Assembly (NCBI GenBank): GCA_949045875.1
Contig: CARPYP010000017.1
Location: forward strand, 1-34,167
Direction of reading: 5' to 3'
Origin: an uncultured Clostridia bacterium
GTDB lineage: Bacteria > Bacillota > Clostridia > TANB77 > CAG-508
Length of the DNA stretch: 34,167 nt
Shown: positions 1 through 6,977 of the stretch, piece after piece
How positions within the stretch are numbered: the stretch's first letter is position 1
Layout of the letters: every line of letters begins with the position of its first letter
The notes under the pieces: generated by a model
Databases searched by the model: none
Seen by the model: the letters and a program-made list of their open reading frames with translations, nothing else
What the model was told of the DNA's origin: nothing
Program-made: the position numbers and the translations under genes

Positions 1-71
1 CAATTTTGTTGGGTAAAAATTTTTATAAATTTCCCCGAAAAAAATTGACACTATCATTGGAGTAGAGCAAT

Positions 72-100
72 TTGACAGATTTACAATAATATGTTACAAT
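72..100 (+). promoter_or_regulatory. sigma-A promoter of the GNAT leader
   Basis: TTGACA at 72-77, a 17-bp spacer and TACAAT at 95-100 make a near-consensus housekeeping promoter. Transcription would start near 107, about 200 bases before the acetyltransferase gene, so the transcript has a long leader. Confidence 0.7.
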
Positions 101-106
101 TAAAAA

Positions 107-247
107 CATAATTTAAGAGTTTACCTAGAAGTAATAAACTTTGAGCGGTAAAGGGTAACAAAAATAAAAATGTTACTTACACTTATAAAGTAAGATATAT
201 AAAGTCTTGCAAAGGAGTCTTAAAAGATTCTTTTGTGAGGCTTTTTT
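107..247 (+). promoter_or_regulatory. structured leader with mini-ORF and terminator-like hairpin (possible attenuator or small RNA)
   Basis: A possible 7-codon ORF (MLTLIK, 170-193) lies inside a region of small inverted repeats (GTAAC/GTTAC around its ATG). It is followed at 201-244 by a 20-bp hairpin with several G-U pairs and a TAAA loop, then a run of T at 242-247. The order promoter, mini-ORF, terminator, acetyltransferase resembles the attenuation leaders known for some antibiotic-resistance genes. It could equally be a short terminated small RNA. The hairpin is seen directly; regulation is inferred. Confidence 0.45.
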
Positions 248-258
248 GAAAATACCAT

Positions 259-286
259 TTGACTATACAGGATATGGTATGATAAA
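259..286 (+). promoter_or_regulatory. possible second promoter before the GNAT gene
   Basis: An extended -10 (TGG followed by TATGAT, 275-283) lies 31 bases before the acetyltransferase start. TTGACT at 259 is badly spaced for TATGAT, but sits 16 bases before GATAAA (281-286). This promoter would act downstream of the leader hairpin. Confidence 0.35.
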
Positions 287-314
287 AAGAATTGAAAGAT
301 AGGAAGTGATAAAT

Positions 315-863
315 ATGAGTATAAAAGGAAATGAGAATATTTTGAAATTGGTAAATCCAACTATAGAATATAAAGAACAAGTAATGAATTATAGAAAAGT
401 ATTTTTAGAAAATGATGAATCTTTTGATGGTTGTTCAGGACTAGAAGAATGTGAAACTTATGAGGAATGGATAGATTTTGATAATAGATTATCTAAAAAA
501 TATGGAAAGGGATATACTCCATCAACAGTATATTTGGCTATTAGGAAATCCGATAATAAATTAGTTGGTATAATTGATTTTAGACATAGATTATCAGAAT
601 TTCTTCTAAACTATGGTGGAAATATTGGATATAGTGTTTTACCAGAAGAAAGAAGAAAAGGATATGCAAAAGAAATGTTAAGGCTAGTATTAGAAGATTG
701 TAAAGAGTATGGATTACATAGAGTTTTAGTAACTTGCGATAAAGATAATATAGGTTCATATAAAACAATTCAAGCCAATGGTGGTATATTAGAAAATGAA
801 GTTATAGATGAAGTTGAACTTTCAAAATCTGGTGTTATACAGAGATATTGGATAAACTTATAA
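315..863 (+). CDS. GNAT family N-acetyltransferase
   Basis: This 182-aa protein has the GNAT fold signature and would transfer an acetyl group from acetyl-CoA to an amine. The acetyl-CoA loop is visible as RRKGYA at about residues 113-118, after the strand NIGYSVLPEE, and the C-terminal part keeps the usual N-x-x-S-Y-K-T-I-Q-A-N-G-G pattern. I chose ATG 315 because AGGAAG (301-306) lies 8 bases before it; a GTG at 306 overlaps that site. The substrate cannot be read from the sequence. The structured leader upstream hints at conditional expression, possibly a resistance or detoxification role, but that is inference. Confidence 0.85.
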   Translation: MSIKGNENILKLVNPTIEYKEQVMNYRKVFLENDESFDGCSGLEECETYEEWIDFDNRLSKKYGKGYTPSTVYLAIRKSDNKLVGIIDFRHRLSEFLLNYGGNIGYSVLPEERRKGYAKEMLRLVLEDCKEYGLHRVLVTCDKDNIGSYKTIQANGGILENEVIDEVELSKSGVIQRYWINL

Positions 864-881
864 AAAAAGGAGGAGATTAAA

Positions 882-1124
882 ATGCCTAAATTTATATTGA
901 TAATTGGACCACAAGCAGTAGGAAAAATGACAGTAGGTCAAGAATTAGCGAAAATGACAGGATACAAATTATTTTATAATCATATGACAATAGAAATGGT
1001 TAGATTAATATTTGATTATGACAAAAAAGCATATCAAAGAATGAATTATAATGTATGGGAACTTTTAAACCTTCTGGTAATGTCAACGATTTGTCAACGA
1101 AAAAATATAAATGTTTGGAGATAA
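882..1124 (+). pseudogene. truncated P-loop nucleoside/shikimate-kinase-like protein
   Basis: The first 50 or so residues match the small AAA/P-loop kinase family, which is usually near 180 aa. A Walker A motif GPQAVGK sits at residues 9-15, followed by the family's N-H-M-T-I-E stretch. Homology fades after about residue 60 and the frame stops at 80 aa, so the lid and C-terminal half are missing. The break region carries a direct repeat, TGTCAACGA at 1081-1089 and 1092-1100, which could mark a deletion joint. The ribosome site AAGGAGG lies 18 bases after the acetyltransferase stop, so the two genes were probably co-transcribed. It is most likely a decayed gene. Confidence 0.55.
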
Positions 1125-1133
1125 AACCTAATT

Positions 1134-1167
1134 GGAAGTCTTTAAAAAAAAGGCTTTCCTTTTTTTA
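1134..1167 (+). terminator. weak Rho-independent terminator
   Basis: An imperfect GGAAGTCT / GGCTTTCC hairpin with an A-rich loop is followed by seven Ts. It closes the acetyltransferase and kinase-remnant unit. Confidence 0.45.
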
Positions 1168-1210
1168 CTTTTTATGATAGTATATAAAAATAAATAGTAA
1201 GGAAAGTAGT

Positions 1211-1478
1211 ATGAAGGTAGATTTAATAGATATTGATAATGCTTTAGAGTATTATCAATGAAGTGCAAGATGGATCAAATGCAAAAAAAGATATATTAAA
1301 TTTTGTTTTTAATATGCAAGAATGTGATAATTATAATAAATTATTAGAAAATACATCTTTGCAAAGATTATTAAAGAAACAATTAATTGTGGAAGGGGGT
1401 GAAATAAATGAGATTTTTCTTATTAACATTATTGATTGGAATAGTTGCAGGAGTAATAGATGTATTGCCAATGATTAA
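1211..1478 (+). pseudogene. small frameshifted ORF of unknown function
   Basis: ATG 1211 has a good ribosome site (AAGGAAAG at 1199) and encodes 16 residues before TGA at 1259. Shifting forward one base near 1249-1252 opens a frame that runs on as INEVQDGSNAKKDILNF and further, to 1478. Its end overlaps the next gene out of frame by about 70 bases, so the natural C-terminus is probably lost. I do not recognise the protein. Unlike the other frameshifts in this window, there is no CGG at the break, so I treat it as decay or a chance ORF. Confidence 0.35.
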
Positions 1479-1731
1479 GATGAAAGTTGATAAATATTCA
1501 ACACTATCAGCATTTGTTTATTATTTAATAGTTCCATTTGTTATATTTAGTATCAATTGGTTTGGCGATTTATGGTGGTTAAGAGGTGGAATTGTTTCAA
1601 TACTTATGGCTATACCAGTAATAATTCTAGTAGCAAAAGAAGATAAAAAAAGTCCAATAGCAATGACAGTTATGTCTATCATTTTAGGAAGTATCATTGG
1701 AGTTGTAGGACATTTTTTAAATCTAATGTAA
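1408..1731 (+). CDS. small integral membrane protein, unknown function
   Basis: This 107-aa, very hydrophobic protein has about four membrane segments (roughly residues 2-22, 34-50, 58-76 and 85-105). Short charged loops lie between them, with KMKVDK after the first and KEDKKS after the third. The start is supported by GGAAGGGGGTGA a few bases upstream. No catalytic motif is visible and I do not recognise the family. It follows a frameshifted small ORF and converges on the coat-like gene at 1771. Confidence 0.65.
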   Translation: MRFFLLTLLIGIVAGVIDVLPMIKMKVDKYSTLSAFVYYLIVPFVIFSINWFGDLWWLRGGIVSILMAIPVIILVAKEDKKSPIAMTVMSIILGSIIGVVGHFLNLM

Positions 1732-1770
1732 TGAAGAGAGTTTAGAAACAAAATAATAACAAATACTACA

Positions 1771-1995
1771 TTATTCAATCTTTCTATCACGTCCACATAG
1801 TTTCTCGTACTCTTTACACTTTATCTTATATTCCATTTGCATGCACATATATCTGTAATACATATAGGCCTGTTCATATTGTAGCATAGGGTTAAAAGCA
1901 GGATTATTATATATATCTGTATTCATAGCATTAGGGTCAAAATTCATATTATCATAAGGTGTGTAATTAGAAAAGTCAAAATTATTTTTATCCAT
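1771..1995 (-). CDS. small Tyr/Asn/Met-rich protein, possibly a spore coat component
   Basis: This 74-aa protein is rich in Asn, Tyr and Met, has no membrane segment, and has two Cys in the C-terminal half (YMCMQMEYKIKCKEYEKLCG carries three in total). Its composition resembles small spore-coat proteins, but no named family is recognised. Start ATG at 1995 is preceded by GGAGG at the right distance; a TTG at 2007 upstream overlaps that site. A CATATTCTA box on the same strand, about 39 bases before the start, resembles the -10 of the mother-cell sigma factors E and K. The coat role is inferred from composition and this box. Confidence 0.6.
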   Translation of the reverse strand: MDKNNFDFSNYTPYDNMNFDPNAMNTDIYNNPAFNPMLQYEQAYMYYRYMCMQMEYKIKCKEYEKLCGRDRKIE

Positions 1996-2033
1996 AAAAA
2001 CCTCCAATCGTTACATCATATTAAAAATATAGA

Positions 2034-2042
2034 TAGAATATG
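2034..2042 (-). promoter_or_regulatory. candidate sigma-E/sigma-K type -10 box
   Basis: On the minus strand the sequence reads CATATTCTA, fitting CATANNNTA, with GATA about 14 bases upstream. Its distance fits transcription of the coat-like gene ending at 1771. Confidence 0.3.
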
Positions 2043-2153
2043 CAAAAATTTAAAACTATCATAAAATTAAACATATTGAATATAATGAATAAAAAGATGA
2101 AATAAAGCCAAGGAGAGAACTAAGTTCTAGCCATAGAAAGGAATGATATTAAA

Positions 2154-2519
2154 ATGAACAGTTATATAATAAGAATGTCTACTGGGATAGCTATTTCTGT
2201 TATATTAACACTTATTCTATTATTTGCATTTTCTATTATTTTAGCATATACAAACACAAGTGAAGCAACAATTGTACCAGTAATTATAGGTATAACCGGA
2301 ATAAGTATATTATCAGGAAGTTCAATTGCTACCTCGAAAATAAAGAAAAGAGGAATAATAAATGGAATGATAGTAGGAGGAATATATATATTTATATTAT
2401 ATATGATTTCAAGTATACTAAGTGCGCAATTTAGTTTAAATATGTATTCAATTTTTATGATGGTTATTGGAATTATTGCAGGAGCAATAGGAGGTATTGT
2501 AGGAGTAAACTTAAAGTAA
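2154..2519 (+). CDS. TIGR04086 (YrzE-like) family membrane protein
   Basis: This 121-aa protein has four predicted membrane segments: residues about 9-33, 39-60, 70-90 and 98-118. The pattern is typical of the TIGR04086 family of Firmicutes: an S-G-S-x-x-A-x-x-K/R turn (SGSSIATSKIKKRG), glycine-rich helices, and a Gly-rich C-terminal helix ending in GGIVGVNLK. Its function is unknown, although the family is widespread in spore formers. The start is fixed by AGAAAGGAA 8-10 bases upstream. It converges on the XRE regulator, with a shared hairpin between them. Confidence 0.75.
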   Translation: MNSYIIRMSTGIAISVILTLILLFAFSIILAYTNTSEATIVPVIIGITGISILSGSSIATSKIKKRGIINGMIVGGIYIFILYMISSILSAQFSLNMYSIFMMVIGIIAGAIGGIVGVNLK

Positions 2520-2567
2520 ATTGACTTTGTGTTACAATAATTATATAAGATAATTTATTTAATTAAT

Positions 2568-2594
2568 AGAGCCCCACTTTTTGTAGGGCTCTTT
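2568..2594 (+). terminator. Rho-independent terminator between convergent genes
   Basis: A perfect 7-bp stem (AGAGCCC at 2568-2574, GGGCTCT at 2586-2592) is followed by TT. It lies right after the TIGR04086 gene and 3 bases from the end of the opposing XRE gene, so it may act for both. Confidence 0.7.
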
Positions 2595-2596
2595 AA

Positions 2597-2920
2597 CTAA
2601 CTCTCTGATATGATATTTGCAATTCTATAAATAAGACGTTGTTTTTCAGGTGAACAATTCTTTAACAAATTGCTCAAGTCATTATTTAAATAATTTTCTG
2701 AATCATCAGATGCTCCTGATATAATTTCAGCTTCTGATATACTTAAAAGATTACAAAATTCACTTAAACGTTTTAAATTAACTTTTGTAGTACCAGTCTC
2801 GATTCTACTTAAATAAGCAATAGAAACATTTAGAGACTCTGCTAGATTATCCTGAGTCATCCCTTTTTCTAATCTTGCCTTCTTTAAACGTTCGCCAATG
2901 AGTTTATAATCAACAGCCAT
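2597..2920 (-). CDS. XRE-family helix-turn-helix regulator
   Basis: This 107-aa protein has an N-terminal Cro/C1-type HTH at about residues 8-62: L-K-K-A-R-L-E-K-G-M-T-Q, then L-A-E-S-L-N-V-S and the recognition helix AYLSRIETGTTKV. The C-terminal part is short and hydrophilic, with no ligand domain visible, so it likely acts as a compact dimeric repressor. ATG 2920 follows a G-rich ribosome site. Two inverted repeats lie directly upstream (2938-2952 and 2959-2983) and are candidate operators for self-regulation. The target genes are not evident. Confidence 0.85.
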   Translation of the reverse strand: MAVDYKLIGERLKKARLEKGMTQDNLAESLNVSIAYLSRIETGTTKVNLKRLSEFCNLLSISEAEIISGASDDSENYLNNDLSNLLKNCSPEKQRLIYRIANIISES

Positions 2921-2937
2921 AATAATGCCCCCATTCT

Positions 2938-2983
2938 AGCAAAAATTTTGCTCCCAAATTAGAAAATATAAAAAGTTTTCTAA
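2938..2983. promoter_or_regulatory. two inverted repeats upstream of the XRE gene (candidate operators)
   Basis: AGCAAAAATTTTGCT (2938-2952) is a palindrome with a single central base. TTAGAAAA (2959-2966) and TTTTCTAA (2976-2983) form an 8-bp inverted repeat with a 9-base spacer. Their position between the regulator and the rsmD operon fits autoregulation. No binding evidence exists. Confidence 0.4.
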
Positions 2984-3187
2984 TAGTTAATATAACATGT
3001 TAAAAAACTAGTTAAAAGAAACATGGAAGTTAATGTTTACAAACCTATTAGTATTGTTCCAAGAAAAAAATATAATATTACAAAAGTGTTAAATTTTTAT
3101 TACAATTTAGTAAATCCTATTGACTTATATTTTAAAATAAATAAAATATATACAGAGGATATTAATTTCCATAAAAAGGAGATAATT

Positions 3188-3745
3188 TTGAGAATTATAA
3201 GTGGAAAAGCAAGAGGAACAAAATTAAATACATTAGAAGGGTTAGATACAAGACCAACTTTGGATAGAATAAAAGAATCATTATTTAATATAATGCAAAA
3301 TGAAATTTATAACTCTAAGGTATTGGACTTATTTGCTGGTAGTGGAGCACTAGGAATAGAAGCGCTTAGTAGAGGAGCAAAAGAAGCAATATTATGTGAT
3401 AACTCATATAAGGCAATTCAAATTATAAAAGAAAATGTTAAAAAAACGCATTTTGAAAAACAAAGCAAAATCATCAATAATGATTATAAAAAAATACTGG
3501 ACATATTAAAAAATGAAAAATTTGATATAATATTCTTAGACCCGCCATATGAATCTCAATTTGATATTCAGGCATTAAAAATAATTATAGAAAATGATAT
3601 GCTATCAAGAGAAGGAATAATAGTATTAGAGACAGACAATGAAAAAGAAAAAAAAGAAAATTTAGATAAATTAGACATAAATGTGTATGATTTAAGAAGT
3701 TATGGTAGAGTTAGTTTATTTTTCTTAAATCGAAAGGAGAAATAG
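3188..3745 (+). CDS. rsmD: 16S rRNA (guanine(966)-N(2))-methyltransferase RsmD
   Basis: RsmD methylates G966 of 16S rRNA using S-adenosylmethionine. From TTG 3188 the product is 185 aa, the usual family length, and starts with the typical R-I-I-S-G-K-A-R-G. SAM motif I is DLFAGSGALGIEALSRGA, and the catalytic motif IV is DPPY (around residue 117). The TTG start has AAGGAGA 6 bases upstream. An in-frame ATG at 3023 would add 55 residues with no RsmD similarity, so I rejected it. Its stop is 3 bases before the next gene, indicating an operon. The coaD gene often found next to rsmD in Firmicutes is absent here. Confidence 0.92.
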   Translation: MRIISGKARGTKLNTLEGLDTRPTLDRIKESLFNIMQNEIYNSKVLDLFAGSGALGIEALSRGAKEAILCDNSYKAIQIIKENVKKTHFEKQSKIINNDYKKILDILKNEKFDIIFLDPPYESQFDIQALKIIIENDMLSREGIIVLETDNEKEKKENLDKLDINVYDLRSYGRVSLFFLNRKEK

Positions 3746-3748
3746 CAA

Positions 3749-4186
3749 ATGGAAATTTTTACATTATTAGAGGCTTTAGAAGAACTAATGGACGAAAGCA
3801 AATCTATTCCACTTACAAGCAAAGTATTAGTAGACAAAGAACAAGTATTAGATTTAATTAAAGAAATTAGACTAAAGTTACCAGAAGAACTAAAACAAGC
3901 AAAATGGGTTAAAGAAGAAAGAACAAGAATATTAGTAGAAGCACAAAAAGAAGCAGAAGGAGTTGTAAAAGAAGCAGAAAATAGAATAATTGCAATGGTT
4001 GATGAAAATGAAATAACAAGAAAAGCATATGAACAAAAAAATGAAATAATACAGACAGCAAATGAAATGGCAAGAGAAATATCAAATGGAACAAAAGAAC
4101 ATGCAGACGCAATATTAGAAAAAATAGAAACTGTATTAATAGATACACTAAAGACAATTCAAAATAATAGAAAAGAACTAAAATAG
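3749..4186 (+). CDS. coiled-coil protein resembling ATP synthase subunit B/H or DivIVA-like proteins
   Basis: This 145-aa hydrophilic protein has an N-terminal L-L-E-A-L-E-E-L-M-D-E-S segment containing the S-x-x-I-P-L-T-x-K-x-x-V-D motif common to this clostridial family. A long Ala/Glu/Lys-rich coiled coil follows (about residues 50-140). Similar proteins are labelled ATPase, or vacuolar ATP synthase subunit H-like, because of the coiled coil alone. It starts 3 bases after rsmD with its ribosome site inside rsmD, so the two are translated together. The true role is unknown; a scaffold or cell-division adaptor is possible. Confidence 0.75.
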   Translation: MEIFTLLEALEELMDESKSIPLTSKVLVDKEQVLDLIKEIRLKLPEELKQAKWVKEERTRILVEAQKEAEGVVKEAENRIIAMVDENEITRKAYEQKNEIIQTANEMAREISNGTKEHADAILEKIETVLIDTLKTIQNNRKELK

Positions 4187-4202
4187 ACCTAAATTATAAT
4201 GA

Positions 4203-4226
4203 GGGGGCAGGGGAATACCCCTGTCT
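4203..4226. repeat. GC-rich hairpin, possible member of the GTAGGGG-type dispersed repeat
   Basis: GGGGGCAGGGGAATACCCCT forms a stem (CAGGGG/CCCCTG, loop AATA) in an otherwise AT-rich gap. The GGGAATACC core is shared with the longer repeat copies near 14125 and 22035. It may also end transcription of the rsmD operon. Confidence 0.5.
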
Positions 4227-4239
4227 ATTATTAATGAAA

Positions 4240-4264
4240 AGTTAATAATTAAAAATTATTAACT
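4240..4264. repeat. AT-only inverted repeat before ftsK
   Basis: AGTTAATAATT and AATTATTAACT form a perfect 11-bp inverted repeat with a 3-base loop, embedded in TTATTCATTATTCACTATTAATT-type low-complexity sequence. The role is unclear. Confidence 0.5.
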
Positions 4265-4310
4265 ATTTAATTATTCATTATTCACTATTAATTAGTAAGG
4301 AGAAGATTAC

Positions 4311-6899
4311 ATGGCAAAGAAAGGTAGAAAAAGAAAAACAACAACAGCAAAAAAAACAACAGCCAAAAAGGGAAGTAGCAATAAAAGAAAAAAAGTTGAT
4401 AGAAATATTCAATTTTTTATGATAACAATAGTAAGTGTATTACTTGCAATATTAATATATGTTAAATCAGGTTATATAGGAAAAAGTTTAAGTCCAATGC
4501 TTGGAGGACTAATGGGAATGATAAAATACATAGTACCAATAGGAACATTCATCATCGGAGTAACAATGTTAAAAGAAGACAAAGACTACTTAAAAGCAAA
4601 ATTAATTCAATACACTGTAGTAATAATGTGTATATGCTCAATAATGACAATAATACAAATAAACAGTAGAGAATTAAATATAAATGATGATTTATCAGAT
4701 ATAATAGATTTAGCATATAATCAAGGTGCTCAAAATCAAGGAGGGGGAATTGTAGGAGTATTAGTATCATATCCATTAATAAAACTATTTGGAATGTTAG
4801 GAGCAACTACAGTATCTGTTGGAATGGCATTAATATTAATAATATTTACATTTGGAATCAAACCAGCAGAGTTAATAGACATGCTAGTTAATGCATTAAG
4901 AGGAAAAGAAGATGAGTATGAAGATGAAGATGAAGAAGAACTAGAAGCAGAAGAAATAATAGACGCAGAAGAAATAGAAAGACAACAAAGAAGAATAAAA
5001 GAAGAAAAAATGAATAAAAGCAAAAAGAAACCAATAAATCATGTAAGTAAAGAAATTGCAGCAATACAAGCAGAAATGAATGATGTAGAAGAACAAATTA
5101 CAATAAACAATTTAGAAGAAGAACCAAAAGGAAAATATAATATAACATTACCTTTTATAGGAAAGAATAAAAAACAAGATAAGCTAGATGAGTCAGAAGA
5201 AATAGAAGAAAATATATTTAAGAATAAACCAGAACTAAGTAATCCAGATGTGATAGAAGCAGATTTATTTAAAGATAGACAAGAACCAAAAACAAGCAAT
5301 CCTGAGGTGATAGAATCAAATCTATTTAAAGAAGCGCAAGAAGAAAAAGAAGAAAAAACTAAACAAGTATTACAACTAGAACATACACAAGTAGTAGAAG
5401 ACGAAAATTATGAAACACCACCAATTGCAATACTTGAACCAGGGGAGCCCAAACAACTAAAAGGAGGAAAAAGAGCAATTACAGACAATGCTACAAAACT
5501 TCAGAAAACATTATTTAGTTTTGGTGTATCAGCAAAAGTAGAAAATGTCGCAGTAGGACCTGCAATTACTAGATATGAATTAAAACCAGCAGAGGGAGTA
5601 AGGGTAAACAAAATTGCAAACTTAGCAGATGACATTGCATTAAATCTAGCGGCACCAAGTATAAGAATTGAAGCTCCAATTCCAGGAAAACAAGCAGTAG
5701 GAATAGAAATACCAAACACAGAAACAGAAGTAGTACATTTAAGAGATGTAATAGATTCAGAAGAATTTGCAACATCAAATTCTAAAGTATCAGTAGGATT
5801 AGGAAAAGATGTAAGTGGGCAAAGAATTATTGCAGACATAGCAAAAATGCCACACTTATTAGTAGCAGGAAGTACAGGTTCAGGAAAAAGTGTATGTGTA
5901 AATACATTAATAACAAGTATAATATATAAAGCAAAACCAAGTGAAGTAAAACTTGTAATGGTAGACCCCAAAATAGTTGAACTTTCAGTATACAATGGGA
6001 TACCACATCTATTAATTCCAGTTGTAACAGACCCAAGAAAAGCAGCAGGGGCACTAGCTTGGGCAGTTCAAGAAATGGAAGACAGATATGCTAAATTTGC
6101 CTCAAAAGGAGTTAGAGATTTAAAAGGATATAATCAAGCATTAATAAATGAAACAGGAAATGAAGAAGATGTGGTAGGAAAACTACCATTAATAGTAATA
6201 ATAATTGATGAGTTAGCAGACTTAATGATGGTTGCTGCAAAAGATGTAGAAGATGCAATATGTAGGTTAGCACAAAAAGCAAGAGCAGCAGGAATGCACT
6301 TAGTAATAGCAACACAAAGACCATCAGTAGACGTTATTACAGGATTAATCAAAGCAAATGTACCATCAAGAATAGCATTTGCAGTTTCTTCTCAAATAGA
6401 CTCTAGGACAATATTGGACATGGCAGGAGCAGAAAAACTTTTAGGAAAAGGAGATATGTTATTTTATCCTACAGGTGTACCAAAGCCAGTAAGAGTTCAA
6501 GGAGCATATGTATCAGACAAAGAAGTTGAAAAAATTGTAAGTTTCTTAAAAAAAGATGGAGAAGCTACATATAATGAAGAAATAATGGAGAAAATAGAAA
6601 ATGCAAATACAACAGACAAAGAAAAAGCGATGTTAGAAACAGAGGAATGTGATGACACAGATCCATTCTTAAATGAAGCAATAGAAGTTGTAATAGACAT
6701 GGGACAAGCCTCAGCCTCAGCAATACAAAGAAAATTCAAAGTAGGATATGCAAGAGCAGGAAGAATAATAGACCAAATGGAAGAAAGAGGAATTATATCA
6801 GGTTATCAGGGAAGTAAGCCAAGAGAAGTATTAATGACAAGAGAAAGATGGGAAGAACTAAAAATGAGCCCAGAACAAAGCAATAATGGAGAAGAATAG
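4311..6899 (+). CDS. ftsK: DNA translocase FtsK/SpoIIIE
   Basis: This 862-aa membrane-anchored hexameric motor pumps chromosomal DNA through the division or sporulation septum. A basic N-terminus (K/R/T-rich, 1-30) is followed by about four membrane segments between residues 35 and 190. Next comes a long acidic linker (about 200-390, very E/D/K-rich) and then the RecA-like motor. Walker A is GSTGSGKS at about 520-527, and Walker B is IIIDELADLM near 630, followed by the ATQRP sensor region. The C-terminal gamma winged helix (about 780-850, GYARAGRIIDQMEERG) would read the polar DNA sequence signals. ATG 4311 has AAGGAGAAG 6 bases upstream. Only one such motor is in the window, so it may serve both division and sporulation. 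Confidence 0.95.
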   Translation: MAKKGRKRKTTTAKKTTAKKGSSNKRKKVDRNIQFFMITIVSVLLAILIYVKSGYIGKSLSPMLGGLMGMIKYIVPIGTFIIGVTMLKEDKDYLKAKLIQYTVVIMCICSIMTIIQINSRELNINDDLSDIIDLAYNQGAQNQGGGIVGVLVSYPLIKLFGMLGATTVSVGMALILIIFTFGIKPAELIDMLVNALRGKEDEYEDEDEEELEAEEIIDAEEIERQQRRIKEEKMNKSKKKPINHVSKEIAAIQAEMNDVEEQITINNLEEEPKGKYNITLPFIGKNKKQDKLDESEEIEENIFKNKPELSNPDVIEADLFKDRQEPKTSNPEVIESNLFKEAQEEKEEKTKQVLQLEHTQVVEDENYETPPIAILEPGEPKQLKGGKRAITDNATKLQKTLFSFGVSAKVENVAVGPAITRYELKPAEGVRVNKIANLADDIALNLAAPSIRIEAPIPGKQAVGIEIPNTETEVVHLRDVIDSEEFATSNSKVSVGLGKDVSGQRIIADIAKMPHLLVAGSTGSGKSVCVNTLITSIIYKAKPSEVKLVMVDPKIVELSVYNGIPHLLIPVVTDPRKAAGALAWAVQEMEDRYAKFASKGVRDLKGYNQALINETGNEEDVVGKLPLIVIIIDELADLMMVAAKDVEDAICRLAQKARAAGMHLVIATQRPSVDVITGLIKANVPSRIAFAVSSQIDSRTILDMAGAEKLLGKGDMLFYPTGVPKPVRVQGAYVSDKEVEKIVSFLKKDGEATYNEEIMEKIENANTTDKEKAMLETEECDDTDPFLNEAIEVVIDMGQASASAIQRKFKVGYARAGRIIDQMEERGIISGYQGSKPREVLMTRERWEELKMSPEQSNNGEE

Positions 6900-6977
6900 G
6901 AGCAAGGGTGAGAATTTGCAAAGGCAAATTATAAGATGAAAAAATGAAGATTTTTTGAGATAAAAGGAGATGAAACA

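Noticed and set aside
1249..1259. Treating the 1211 small-ORF break as another CGG recoding
   Set aside because: There is no CGG at the break; the stop is TGA after CAA, so it does not fit the pattern.
2116..2128. LexA-like palindrome AGAACTAAGTTCT
   Set aside because: Contains GAAC and GTTC, but with a 3-base spacer instead of 4; no damage-response gene follows.
2521..2549. Promoter-like TTGACT with TATAAG at 17 bp
   Set aside because: Plus-strand transcription would run straight into the terminator at 2568, so it is likely chance in AT-rich sequence.
3023..3187. 55-residue N-terminal extension of RsmD
   Set aside because: No similarity to RsmD and no ribosome site; TTG 3188 has a good one and gives the normal length.
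5501..5995. 164-aa open frame antisense within ftsK
   Set aside because: It has no ribosome site, overlaps the motor domain of a clearly real gene, and its hydrophobic, low-complexity composition reflects the AT-rich antisense strand.
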